From assembly GCA_029259635.1 (NCBI GenBank), contig JAJDEU010000013.1, positions 434,001 through 498,000 on the forward strand: a stretch of DNA of 64,000 bases. The letters run 5' to 3'. The position numbers and the translations under genes are program-made. The DNA comes from Planctomycetota bacterium (lineage in GTDB: Bacteria; Planctomycetota; UBA1135; GCA-002686595). Below the pieces are notes generated by a model. The model did no database searches. It was not told the origin of the DNA and was given only the letters and a program-made list of their open reading frames with translations. Positions 9,206 through 16,761 of the stretch are shown one piece after another; position 1 is the stretch's first letter, and each line of letters starts with the position of its first letter.

Positions 9206-9736
9206 ATGACCGAAGGATCTCTGTGCTCGGCCTTCGAGAGTCCTCTTGAGGGGAACCTCGAGGAGCGTCTGCCGCTCATTCAGCCGCGCTTGACGACGCA
9301 TTTGTCGCATCGGTCCCGTCGCGTTCGAGGTGTCGAGCCGGAGGATTTGGCGCAGGAGGTCGTCGCGCGAGCGCTCCTGTACCGCGACAAGTACGACCCC
9401 AGCCGGGCGCTCTGGCCGTGGCTGCGCCAGGTTGCCGAGCGCGTGATCCTCGATCATCGCTCCAAGGCGGAGCGGAAGCCGGAGGACTCGCTCGAGGGAG
9501 AGGTCGCGGCGCCGACGCAAGTTCCGTGGGTGGACTCGCGCGAGGAACTCGACCGAACCTTGGCGGCACTGCGACCGCTCGAACGCGAGGCCCTGTTGCG
9601 ATTTCATCAGCACGGTGAGTCCGTGCGTGAGATTGCGGCAGCCATGAAGCTGCCCGAGGGCACGGTCAAGTCTCACCTCTCACGCGCGAGACGGCGATTG
9701 GCCGGGCTCGCTTCGGAGGACCAGAACAATGAATAG
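9206..9736 (+). CDS. ECF-type RNA polymerase sigma factor
   Basis: The 176-residue sigma factor has region 2 (VEPEDLAQEVVARALLYRDKYDPSRALWPWLRQVAERVILDH, about residues 42-83) and region 4 with a helix-turn-helix (LERLEREALLRFHQHGE-like helix, then VREIAAAMKLPEGTVKSHLSRAR, about residues 139-162). The DLAQEV motif and the GTVKSHLSRAR recognition helix are standard ECF features. Its last 8 bases overlap the next gene, a candidate membrane anti-sigma factor, and the third gene follows by ATGA overlap. It is therefore likely to be released by anti-sigma inactivation and to drive its own cassette. The start at ATG 9206 sits only 24 bases after the upstream hairpin. Confidence 0.88.
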   Translation: MTEGSLCSAFESPLEGNLEERLPLIQPRLTTHLSHRSRRVRGVEPEDLAQEVVARALLYRDKYDPSRALWPWLRQVAERVILDHRSKAERKPEDSLEGEVAAPTQVPWVDSREELDRTLAALRPLEREALLRFHQHGESVREIAAAMKLPEGTVKSHLSRARRRLAGLASEDQNNE

Positions 9737-10208
9737 CGAACGGATGAAGGACTGCCCGATGAACGACGAACTCTGGAGTCGAGTCGAAGAAGCGCTCGAT
9801 GCGCGCGTCGATCCGCTGGCCATTCCCTCGATAGCGGAGGACCTGTCGAGGGACCCGAGTGCGCGGCGGGCTGTGACCCAACTCGTCGATCGGTTGGAGT
9901 TGCTAACCGACAGCGCTGACGCGGAGCGCACTCCAACTCAACGCCGACGAAGGCTTGCCCCCAGCTCCCTCGTCGCAGCAGCTGCACTGGTCCTCTTCGC
10001 AGGCATTACGAGCCAGCTCTGGCTGCGTACCGACAACCGAGCCGCACACCTCTCGCCGCGTCTTGCAACTCATGTCTCGACGAGGCGAACCGTCGACACC
10101 ATCACGCTCACCATCGAACACACATCGCCGCCCCCCGCCCGCGGAGCCAGCGTCGATCTGAGTTCCCCTCCCGTCATTCTCTGGACCCTCGAAGGAGACT
10201 CCCAATGA
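9729..10208 (+). CDS. Probable single-pass membrane anti-sigma factor
   Basis: The 159-residue protein has an N-terminal cytosolic part (about residues 1-75) with no zinc motif. One transmembrane helix follows (SSLVAAAALVLFAGITSQLWL, about residues 79-99), then an extracytoplasmic tail of about 60 residues. Position between an ECF sigma gene (8-base overlap) and a secreted protein gene, plus this topology, is what a cognate anti-sigma factor looks like. No Pfam family was recognised from the sequence alone, so the role is inferred. Confidence 0.6.
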   Translation: MNSERMKDCPMNDELWSRVEEALDARVDPLAIPSIAEDLSRDPSARRAVTQLVDRLELLTDSADAERTPTQRRRRLAPSSLVAAAALVLFAGITSQLWLRTDNRAAHLSPRLATHVSTRRTVDTITLTIEHTSPPPARGASVDLSSPPVILWTLEGDSQ

Positions 10209-11248
10209 TCGCTCTCTCCATTCTTTTACTCGCGACCCTCTGCCCGCAAGAACCCGGGCAGCGCAAACCGGTCGATCCGTCTTCTCGGCAACCGCTGCGC
10301 ACGTCCGCTGACCAGTCGTCAGCCCAGGTCGCGCTTCCGAGAAACCTCCACTCAACCGCAGAGCTCAGGGTCTACGACCTTGAGAAACTCTCCGGCTACC
10401 AAACGGTTCACGAGCTAGCCGCTGAACTTGAATCTTCTGCAAACTCCGCCTCGTCCGAAGAAACGCTCGCACGTTTCCAAGCATTCGACAGGGCTCGAAA
10501 GAACGCGGAGACAACGACCGAACACCTCGTCTCGACGATTCGCGACTTGATAACGCCGCCGCTTATTCCCGAGCTCCACGATGTTCGCCACCTCGAACAC
10601 GGCAGGATTGCACTCTTCGCCGACTTCGAACAACACGCCTGGATCGAGGGTTTCCTCCGCGCGGCGGAGGCCTTTCAAGGGCTGATCAATCTCCAAGCCA
10701 CCATCTACAAACTCGAAGGGGATCAACTCGCCGGACTGCCAGGGCGCGACAGCGGCTCAGTGCTCACGGCGCTCGGGGTAGAGGAGCTACTCACCGATAT
10801 TCGCTTGTTGGGCATCGAAGAGGTGACTTCGCCACAAATTCACACCCTGCCTTTTCAACAAGCTCGGCTGAGCATCCTGAGCAGCACAGCCTACGTCAAA
10901 GATTTTGAGCTCACCATTTTGCCCGACCTAGAGACCGAAATCGCCGACCCGGTCATCGACATCATCCACAGTGGACTGCTACTCAACTTCCGCGGAGTTC
11001 CTCTCGCCGACGACCAGCTCGGCATCTTTGTCGACCTCGAGCTCTCCAAACTCGACTCCCCGATTCCCTCCGCCGACATCGTCATCGGCGCGGGTCGACA
11101 TGAAGTCACGGTCCAGCTTCCTCAGGTCACCCGCATTCACGTCGAAGGTCACTTCGAAGTCCAGTCCGGCGAATCCCTGCTGTTGACCGCCGCCGATCCG
11201 ACCGGAACGAGCGAAATCCTCGTGCTCTTAAAGACGACGCGCGAGTGA
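10205..11248 (+). CDS. Exported protein with secretin-like C-terminal domain
   Basis: The 347-residue protein begins with a signal peptide (MIALSILLLATLCPQEP). Its middle is helical. The C-terminal 150 residues read like the type II/III secretin beta domain: a segment of the form TSPQIHTLPFQQARLSI, then YVKDFELTILPDLETEIADP, IIHSGLLLNFRGVPLADDQLGIFVDLELS and VTVQLPQVT. The usual secretin form is ...sPrltt..g..A.i...y....., l.v.P.i..d..v.l.l. The N-terminal N0/N1 domains and a gate loop are not evident, so it may be a periplasmic or outer-membrane beta protein that uses only this fold. It overlaps the anti-sigma gene by ATGA and is probably the effector of the sigma cassette. Confidence 0.55.
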   Translation: MIALSILLLATLCPQEPGQRKPVDPSSRQPLRTSADQSSAQVALPRNLHSTAELRVYDLEKLSGYQTVHELAAELESSANSASSEETLARFQAFDRARKNAETTTEHLVSTIRDLITPPLIPELHDVRHLEHGRIALFADFEQHAWIEGFLRAAEAFQGLINLQATIYKLEGDQLAGLPGRDSGSVLTALGVEELLTDIRLLGIEEVTSPQIHTLPFQQARLSILSSTAYVKDFELTILPDLETEIADPVIDIIHSGLLLNFRGVPLADDQLGIFVDLELSKLDSPIPSADIVIGAGRHEVTVQLPQVTRIHVEGHFEVQSGESLLLTAADPTGTSEILVLLKTTRE

Positions 11249-11276
11249 ACTGGAGCCGGCTAGCCTCCGCCGCAAG

Positions 11277-12812
11277 TCACTCCTTTAAGAGTCCGAGGCG
11301 GCGACCGGGATAGTCGTAGATCACAACGTGAGGATCGAGCATCTGAAAGCCGATCAAACCGCTCACGTAGGGGTCTTCCCAGACCGCTTCTTTCGGCTGG
11401 CGAAAAGTGGCCGGCAAGTTTGTCCAAGATCGCGTTCCAAAGGCGAAGCTTGCGACTGTTCCACCGCGAAGTCTCGAAGAGCCGCCAAAACCGTTCGCCG
11501 TCACGCCTTGAGTCCTGCGACCGTCCAGCAGGTCGAATTCTTTCACGGCACTGGAGTCGAACCGAACGCCCTGGCCTCCGCCTCCGGAGTCCACGACGAA
11601 CATTCCGTCGTGCCCTTCGAAGCCCGCGCTCACCAAAAAGTGACCGGCGCTGTAGATCGCATCGATCCAATCGACCTGCTCATCTTCCCAATCGGTCTCC
11701 GGCGGATAGACGGCGAGGCTTGAATCGGCTCGATCGTGCCGCCACTGGCCTTGGGAGAGCATTTCGGCACCCATAATTCCAGCGAGTTTCACACCGAAGA
11801 GGTTTCCCAGAACACGGAGGTCGGTGATTCCGAAGACCGGGCGCTTCCAAGTCACGGGACCCACCTCGAAAGAGTCAGCGCGGCCGATGCGAAAGGAAAA
11901 GGTGCCTCCGGATCCTGAACCCGATAGGACCTCGATAATCGTGTCCAACTCCAACTCGTCTGCAACCTCGGTAGAGATCATCGAGTGCGAAGCTCCCGTG
12001 TCGAAAGCGAACCAACCTAAATCGCGTCCATTCAGTTGAGCGCGCAAGAAGGTATGACCGGTCTTGCCGACCAGAGTCTTCAGCTCTGGCGCAGCCTCAC
12101 GGTCAAAGACAAACTCGGGGCGATCTTGGAGCGACGGTCGATAGTCGTCGGCGACCCTATCGTCGACAAGCTCGATTCCATCGAATTGAACCTCAGCGAT
12201 CGGCAGTCCTTTCTTACTAAATCGAAGACTGCCCGCAAACTCACCGAGGGCGCCCGTCTTCCAATCGCCGAACTCCATCAAGGATTCTCCGTCGCCGCCT
12301 TGATAGCGCACGCGGAGCAACCGAAGCGAGTCCGCTTCCAGCTCGATCTGAGCATCGAGCTCGCGGCCCTCCAAGAACAAGCGAACGTGCTCCTCTCCCT
12401 GTGGCGCCCCGCGAAGTCGTTCGAATTTCAAGAGCGAGCGCGCACCCAGCCAGTTTCCGGCGATCACTCCGTTTAAGAGAAGCTCCGAGTCGTACTCGAC
12501 TCCGAACAAGTCATAGGTTCGTCCGGAATAGTCGCGCCCCCAGACGCGCTCTCCGTCGAAACCGACATCTCCTTTCAGACCCGGACCGTGGTCCATGACA
12601 AAGCGGCCAGCGCTGGTCGCAAGCATCGTGAAAGGAATGCGCTCGTGTTCCGTTCCAATCGTGCCGCGAGTAAGCCGAGTCTGGTTCTCTGGAAACCCCT
12701 GCGCAGCTCGCAAGCGCGCTTCGAATTCCGCATCATCGGTCGAACGCAAGCCGACGAGTGCAACGAGAGCGGAAGAGGTGAAACCGATCAGTACAGCGCG
12801 GAGATTCATCAT
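11277..12812 (-). CDS. Exported retropepsin-like aspartyl protease family protein
   Basis: The 511-residue protein has an N-terminal hydrophobic signal (AVLIGFTSSALVALVGL). It has a beta-rich N-terminal half of unknown family, and a C-terminal half with two retropepsin-like lobes. The first lobe has FAFDTGASHSMIS (about residues 274-286), an intact D-T-G catalytic motif. The second has FVVDSGGGGQGVRF (about residue 408), a D-S-G variant. Each lobe has the hydrophobic-hydrophobic-G partner (GIMGAEML, GLIGFQML). A two-lobed single-chain aspartyl protease of the bacterial retropepsin-like group fits. It lies convergent to the sigma cassette and starts just inside a short hairpin. An alternative start is the next ATG at 12809. 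Confidence 0.75.
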   Translation of the reverse strand: MMNLRAVLIGFTSSALVALVGLRSTDDAEFEARLRAAQGFPENQTRLTRGTIGTEHERIPFTMLATSAGRFVMDHGPGLKGDVGFDGERVWGRDYSGRTYDLFGVEYDSELLLNGVIAGNWLGARSLLKFERLRGAPQGEEHVRLFLEGRELDAQIELEADSLRLLRVRYQGGDGESLMEFGDWKTGALGEFAGSLRFSKKGLPIAEVQFDGIELVDDRVADDYRPSLQDRPEFVFDREAAPELKTLVGKTGHTFLRAQLNGRDLGWFAFDTGASHSMISTEVADELELDTIIEVLSGSGSGGTFSFRIGRADSFEVGPVTWKRPVFGITDLRVLGNLFGVKLAGIMGAEMLSQGQWRHDRADSSLAVYPPETDWEDEQVDWIDAIYSAGHFLVSAGFEGHDGMFVVDSGGGGQGVRFDSSAVKEFDLLDGRRTQGVTANGFGGSSRLRGGTVASFAFGTRSWTNLPATFRQPKEAVWEDPYVSGLIGFQMLDPHVVIYDYPGRRLGLLKE

Positions 12813-12814
12813 GA

Positions 12815-12835
12815 CGCCCGTCTAGAGTACGGGCG
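12815..12835 (-). promoter_or_regulatory. Hairpin touching the start codon of the aspartyl-protease gene
   Basis: CGCCCG (12815-12820) and CGGGCG (12830-12835) form a perfect 6-bp GC stem with a 9-base loop containing TCTAGA. The stem ends two bases before the ATG at 12812 (minus strand), exactly where the ribosome-binding site should be, and no purine-rich ribosome-binding site is visible there. It may limit translation or mark an operator; this is inferred only from position and symmetry. Confidence 0.35.
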
Positions 12836-12916
12836 ACACGAGTCTGTTGCACAAGATCCACAAATCCGACTCACTTTACGAATCGGGAACGCCGTTACGC
12901 GTCGTTCGATAGCTAG

Positions 12917-13330
12917 CTAGGGCGCGGTCAGAGTCGCGAGACTTACCGAGGCGAAGGTCGAGCGCACCGTGTCGTCGACTTCCTGAAAGAGATTCATCAA
13001 CCGGCAGCTCGGCTGGGATTCGCCCGGGCAGTTCGCTCCGGGAATCTCGCGCAGCATGCAAGTGTCCGATGGCGGGGTCGGCTCGAAGATATCGATGATG
13101 TCTTGGACGGCGACGTCTGCGGGAACTTGGGCGAGCCGATAGCCCCCGCCCACTCCGCGCACGCCACGCGCTACGCCGGCACGCGCGAGCTGCTGAAGCA
13201 CTTTGGCGACGACATTCTCCGGAATTTCGTAACGCGCGGCGACCTGGCTCGCCGTAACCGGCGCATCCTTGGCAAGAGCCATCTCGAGGGCCGCGTGCAG
13301 GGCATAGCGAGTGCTCTTGTTCAGGTTCAT
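12917..13330 (-). CDS. Rrf2-family transcriptional regulator with three candidate Fe-S cysteines
   Basis: The 137-residue Rrf2 protein has an N-terminal winged helix (MNLNKSTRYALHAALEMA, then TASQVAARYEIPENVVAKVLQQLARAGV with the wing RGVGGGYRLA). In the sensing region Cys91, Cys101 and Cys109 are spaced C-x9-C-x7-C, near the place of the IscR/NsrR [2Fe-2S] ligands (IscR Cys92/98/104), so an iron-sulfur cluster sensing redox state, oxygen or NO is likely. It is the last gene of the benzoyl-CoA operon, six bases after a GNAT gene, which suggests it controls this oxygen-sensitive pathway. That link is inferred. Confidence 0.85.
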   Translation of the reverse strand: MNLNKSTRYALHAALEMALAKDAPVTASQVAARYEIPENVVAKVLQQLARAGVARGVRGVGGGYRLAQVPADVAVQDIIDIFEPTPPSDTCMLREIPGANCPGESQPSCRLMNLFQEVDDTVRSTFASVSLATLTAP

Positions 13331-13336
13331 GCCGAT

Positions 13337-13837
13337 CTAAATTTGAGTTTCTTGCCTGCGGCGAAAGGCCTCGCAGTCCATATCGAGGCAGAAGCGCTGA
13401 GCGGGAAGGAATCCTTCGCGCTGCAAGAAGGCGATCATCCGAGGATCATCCCAGTTCACTTCTGTCGAGACGGTGCCGACGCCCAGTCCGAGGAGGTTGG
13501 TTGCTAGTTGTTCGAGGAGAGCGTGACCCACGCCGACGCCTCGGAAGTCCGGATGGACGCCCATCACTTCGAGTACGGCCGAAGGCTCCGCGATCCCGAA
13601 GTCCCCGTAGTACACCCGCGCGATCAAGAATCCAACGAACATCTCGTCGATCTCTGCCGCTAGGGAGACCTCGACGCCGGTCTCGTTCATCGCCATTTGA
13701 AGCTTGAGCTTGAAATACTCGACCCTTCGCCTGCCGGTCGCCTTCGCGTCAATAGTAATGACGCCTTCAAGATCGCCAGGTCTCAGACTGCGGATGGAGA
13801 CCTTCTGCGTCTCCATCGATTCTTGTTCGGTTTGCAT
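13337..13837 (-). CDS. GNAT-family N-acetyltransferase (second copy in benzoyl-CoA operon)
   Basis: The 166-residue GNAT is read from ATG 13837, which has a purine-rich AAGAAAGAGA about 8 bases upstream; ATG 13819 is an alternative. It has VSIRSLRPGDLEGVITIDAK (beta1-alpha1), EVMGVHPDFRGVGVGHALLE (acetyl-CoA motif A, R/Q-x-x-G-x-G/A-like) and MIAFLQREGFLPAQRF (motif B). It is clearly related to the other GNAT in this operon (20029-20496): both share R-x-L...D-L...V...D...TG, an EYF/SYF turn, GV.PD.R..G.. and F...GF. It lies 19 bases after the SDR stop. The acceptor is unknown; lysine acetylation of CoA ligases or another pathway protein is a reasonable hypothesis. Confidence 0.8.
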   Translation of the reverse strand: MQTEQESMETQKVSIRSLRPGDLEGVITIDAKATGRRRVEYFKLKLQMAMNETGVEVSLAAEIDEMFVGFLIARVYYGDFGIAEPSAVLEVMGVHPDFRGVGVGHALLEQLATNLLGLGVGTVSTEVNWDDPRMIAFLQREGFLPAQRFCLDMDCEAFRRRQETQI

Positions 13838-13856
13838 AGTTCGTCTCTTTCTTATC

Positions 13857-14570
13857 TCAGCCCATGAGCTGTCCACCGTCTACACGAAGGACCTGTCCAG
13901 TGATATGCCGTGCAGAATTCGAGCAGAGGAACGACACCGCCCCCGCCACGTCTTCCGGAGAGCCAGCTCTTCCGAGCACGGTCTCCGCGATTGCTTGCTC
14001 TTTGATCGCTTCGGGAAGCGACTCCGTCATCGCTGTCTCGATATAGCCGGGCGCAACTACGTTCACGCGCGCACCATCGCGCCCCAGCTCGCGGGCCGCC
14101 GACTTGGCCAATCCGATCAAACCCGCTTTACTGGCCGCGTAGTTGGATTGTCCGAGCTTGCCGCGTTCGCCGTTGATCGAAGAGATCAAGACAACGGAGC
14201 CCCGCTCCGATCTGCGCAAGTAAGGAGCCGCAGCGCGAAGCGCGTAGAACGCGGAGTCCAGGTTGACTCGCATGACCGCTCCCCACTCCTCGTCTTCGAG
14301 CTTCCACAGAACGCGATCTCGCGTGATGCCCGCGCAGTGAATAACGAAGTCGAGTCCGCCGTGCTCGTCGGCGACGTTCGCACATAGAGCATCTACTTGA
14401 CGTCGATCCGTCACGTCGCAGGGCGTCAGCTCGGCGCCCTCACGCACTGCGATATCTGTACCGACGACCCGCGCGCCTTGAGATCTCAGCGCGTTACACA
14501 CGGCCGCGCCTATATCCCCCGCAGCTCCTGTGACCAGAGCTACGGCGCCATCGAAATCGAATCCACTCAC
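13857..14570 (-). CDS. Short-chain dehydrogenase/reductase (FabG-like), possibly 3-hydroxyacyl-CoA dehydrogenase of the benzoyl-CoA pathway
   Basis: The 237-residue SDR starts with GTG at 14570, overlapping the bcrD stop as GTGA. It has the nucleotide-binding TGAAGDIG (about residues 14-21), an Asp after strand 2 (GTDIA, suggesting NAD), the HCAG-type NAG motif, and the catalytic Ser-Tyr-Lys (SSINGE, then SNYAASKAG). The C-terminus VLRVDGGQLMG is typical of FabG-type enzymes. After Oah opens the ring to 3-hydroxypimeloyl-CoA, an NAD-dependent 3-hydroxyacyl-CoA dehydrogenase is needed, and operon position makes that the best guess. General beta-ketoacyl reductase activity cannot be excluded. 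Confidence 0.8.
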   Translation of the reverse strand: MSGFDFDGAVALVTGAAGDIGAAVCNALRSQGARVVGTDIAVREGAELTPCDVTDRRQVDALCANVADEHGGLDFVIHCAGITRDRVLWKLEDEEWGAVMRVNLDSAFYALRAAAPYLRRSERGSVVLISSINGERGKLGQSNYAASKAGLIGLAKSAARELGRDGARVNVVAPGYIETAMTESLPEAIKEQAIAETVLGRAGSPEDVAGAVSFLCSNSARHITGQVLRVDGGQLMG

Positions 14571-15430
14571 TTCCCCGCTCCTGCGCCGGCGAGTGTCGCC
14601 CCCAACTTTTCGACTTTGCGCGCTCGAAAGGCTCCCCAGATTCCCGCGCCGATCGCCCCCGCAAGAGCAGAGTGCTCGTGCGAACGAATCTCCAGCGGAT
14701 TCTTACCGGCGCCAGCCACTTCGCGAAGTGCCGCCATCAGTCCAACGTCCGCGGCGAGTCCACCCGTTACCAGCGCGACCTTCTTTGCGCCGGCCGAATT
14801 GAGCAACTTCGAATAGCGACCTGCCATCGAGAGGTGAATCCCTTTGAGGATGTTCGCCGTGGAGATGCCGCGCGAGACCATGTTGATCACGTCGGTCTCC
14901 GCAAGAACGGCGCAGATCGAGCTGCACTGCTCGGGCTCGTCGGCTTCCAAGGAGAGCGAGCCGATCTCGGCCATCGTCACGCCGAGATACCGGCTGATGT
15001 TCTCCAAAAACTGACCCGACCCCGACGCGCACTGGCTCGTCATGCGATAGCCGAGAACCTTGGCCCGATTGTCCATCAGAATCGCGCGCGCATGCAGCGC
15101 GCCGATATCGATGCACGCATCCGTCTCGGAATCCAAGAAGCGCGCCCCGCGCGCGTGCGTCGTCATCCCGTAGAAGTGTCCGGTTCGAAACTGCACGACC
15201 TCGCCCTCGCCCGTCGTCGCGATGTAGGCGAGGTCGTCCTTCGATAAGCCGACCTCCTCGAGCGCGGAGGCGAACATGCCCTCGGCGACCTCTTCCGCTT
15301 CGCGCCTGCGAATGCGTTCCGAGCGCCCGTACAGGAGCTCGATCTCACTGCCCTGATCCCGAATGATCGCGAGCTTGATTGAGGCCGAACCGACATCAAT
15401 TCCAACCGCAAGCATCTCTTTCTCTTTCAT
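14567..15430 (-). CDS. bcrD: ATP-dependent benzoyl-CoA reductase, activator subunit D
   Basis: The 287-residue protein belongs to the BadF/BadG/BcrA/BcrD/HgdC ATPase family (ASKHA fold). BcrA and BcrD form the electron-activation module that couples ATP hydrolysis to electron transfer from ferredoxin to the BcrBC module. Visible are phosphate-binding VGIDVGSASIKLAI (residues 9-22), the second ATP motif CIDIGALHARAI (about 106-117), SQCASGSGQF with Cys134 and SSICAVLAETDV with Cys173, the expected ligands of the [4Fe-4S] cluster shared between the two activator subunits. Its start overlaps the bcrA stop as ATGA and its stop overlaps the SDR start. The gene order C-B-A-D is that of the Thauera-type reductase. 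Confidence 0.9.
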   Translation of the reverse strand: MKEKEMLAVGIDVGSASIKLAIIRDQGSEIELLYGRSERIRRREAEEVAEGMFASALEEVGLSKDDLAYIATTGEGEVVQFRTGHFYGMTTHARGARFLDSETDACIDIGALHARAILMDNRAKVLGYRMTSQCASGSGQFLENISRYLGVTMAEIGSLSLEADEPEQCSSICAVLAETDVINMVSRGISTANILKGIHLSMAGRYSKLLNSAGAKKVALVTGGLAADVGLMAALREVAGAGKNPLEIRSHEHSALAGAIGAGIWGAFRARKVEKLGATLAGAGAGK

Positions 15431-16761
15431 GCTGCTGGCACCTCTTCCAAGCTTCGAATCGCAAAGATCGCGGCGCCGAGTGCGCCGGTGTAAATGGACT
15501 CCGGCGAGATGTTCATCGTGACCTCGCCGTAGTTCTCCTGGATCAACTTTCGCAGTGCCTTCACCGCGGCGGCGTTATTCGCCACTCCGCCGGTAAAGGT
15601 GAACTCGTTCTTCACGCCGCCAGATCTGGCAAGCAGCGACATCGCGCGCAGCGTGATCGCCCGGTGCAAACCGGCCAAAATGTCTTCGCGTTTCTCGCCG
15701 AGCGACAGTCGCTCGCGCAACTCGGCACCGGCAAAGACGGTACAAGTCGAATTGATGCGCACAGGTCGCTTGGCCTGGTTAGCCAGCGGGCCAAGCTCGT
15801 GCAATCCGAGGTTCATCTCGTCCGCAATGTAACCGAGATAGCGACCGCAGCCGGCCGCGCAGCGATCGTTCATCTGGAACGAAGTGACAATCCCATTGCC
15901 ATCCACCTGAATGGCTTTGGTGTCTTGTCCGCCAATATCGAGCACCGTTCGCGTGCCCGGGAACATGGTGAACGCGCCCAGTCCGTGGCAGAGGATCTCG
16001 GATCGAATCTGCGCGTCATCGAAGGGCAAGCGCGCGCGGCCGTAACCCGTTCCGACGCTGGCAACCTTCTCCAGCGGCGTCGCCATAGCCGACTCAACCG
16101 CTCTATGCAGCTCGGGAGAAACGCTCTCCGATCCCTCGACGGCGGCGTGAATGCAGTCGTCGAAGTCCTCTGCGTTTGCATCGGTATTCTCCACAACGAG
16201 AATCGCTTTATCGTAGAGGCCGACGAGCGCGTCAAAGCGGGGCTTCGTGTCTTTGGACGAGCAACCGCCTCCGCGCGTCAGGTCCTCGGCCTTTCGCATG
16301 TACTGGCTGCCGGCAAGGTCGCGGAAGAAGTCGCTCTTACGGCGAGCGCCCGGCTTAAACAGATCACCCGCGTGCGCTTCGAGGTCACGCAGGAGTTCGT
16401 CAATCGCTGCGGTTTCGACCTCGCGTATTCCGGCGGCAGGATCCGCCGCGAACTCACGCACCACCCGATCCAGTTCGGTTAGCTGACGGCGATACTGCTC
16501 CTCGTTAAAGCGTTGTTTGAGCTCAGCGAGCCGCTCCTCTCGCGCAACCTCATCAAGACCAGCTTGCACGAGTGCAGAGCCGATCATGCTGAAGCGCGCA
16601 TCGACAAGCGCCGAGGCGAGCGCAACCGCGCAAGCCACATCGTAGTTGCTGCGACTATTCGTAATTCCGCGCCCGCGAACTAGCGGAACGTCGGAGTCCG
16701 CGTCGAGGACAACGGCCTTCGTCGTCGTCGACCCCAAATCAATACCGACCGTGTACCTCAT
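15427..16761 (-). CDS. bcrA: ATP-dependent benzoyl-CoA reductase, activator subunit A
   Basis: The 444-residue ASKHA ATPase is the larger activator subunit. The start is set at ATG 16761, which overlaps the bcrB stop as ATGA and gives the family N-terminus MRYTVGIDLGSTTTKAVVLD; the upstream open frame is antisense-like noise. The second ATP motif is VLDIGGQDTKAIQVDG (about residues 273-288). The cluster-binding cysteines are in NDRCAAGCGRYL (Cys301) and INSTCTVFAGAE (Cys340). The C-terminus FTFTGGVANN is the adenosine motif. The insert at about residues 70-165 (absent in the shorter D subunit) is typical of A subunits. With BcrD it hydrolyses ATP to drive low-potential electrons onto BcrBC. 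Confidence 0.92.
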   Translation of the reverse strand: MRYTVGIDLGSTTTKAVVLDADSDVPLVRGRGITNSRSNYDVACAVALASALVDARFSMIGSALVQAGLDEVAREERLAELKQRFNEEQYRRQLTELDRVVREFAADPAAGIREVETAAIDELLRDLEAHAGDLFKPGARRKSDFFRDLAGSQYMRKAEDLTRGGGCSSKDTKPRFDALVGLYDKAILVVENTDANAEDFDDCIHAAVEGSESVSPELHRAVESAMATPLEKVASVGTGYGRARLPFDDAQIRSEILCHGLGAFTMFPGTRTVLDIGGQDTKAIQVDGNGIVTSFQMNDRCAAGCGRYLGYIADEMNLGLHELGPLANQAKRPVRINSTCTVFAGAELRERLSLGEKREDILAGLHRAITLRAMSLLARSGGVKNEFTFTGGVANNAAAVKALRKLIQENYGEVTMNISPESIYTGALGAAIFAIRSLEEVPAA

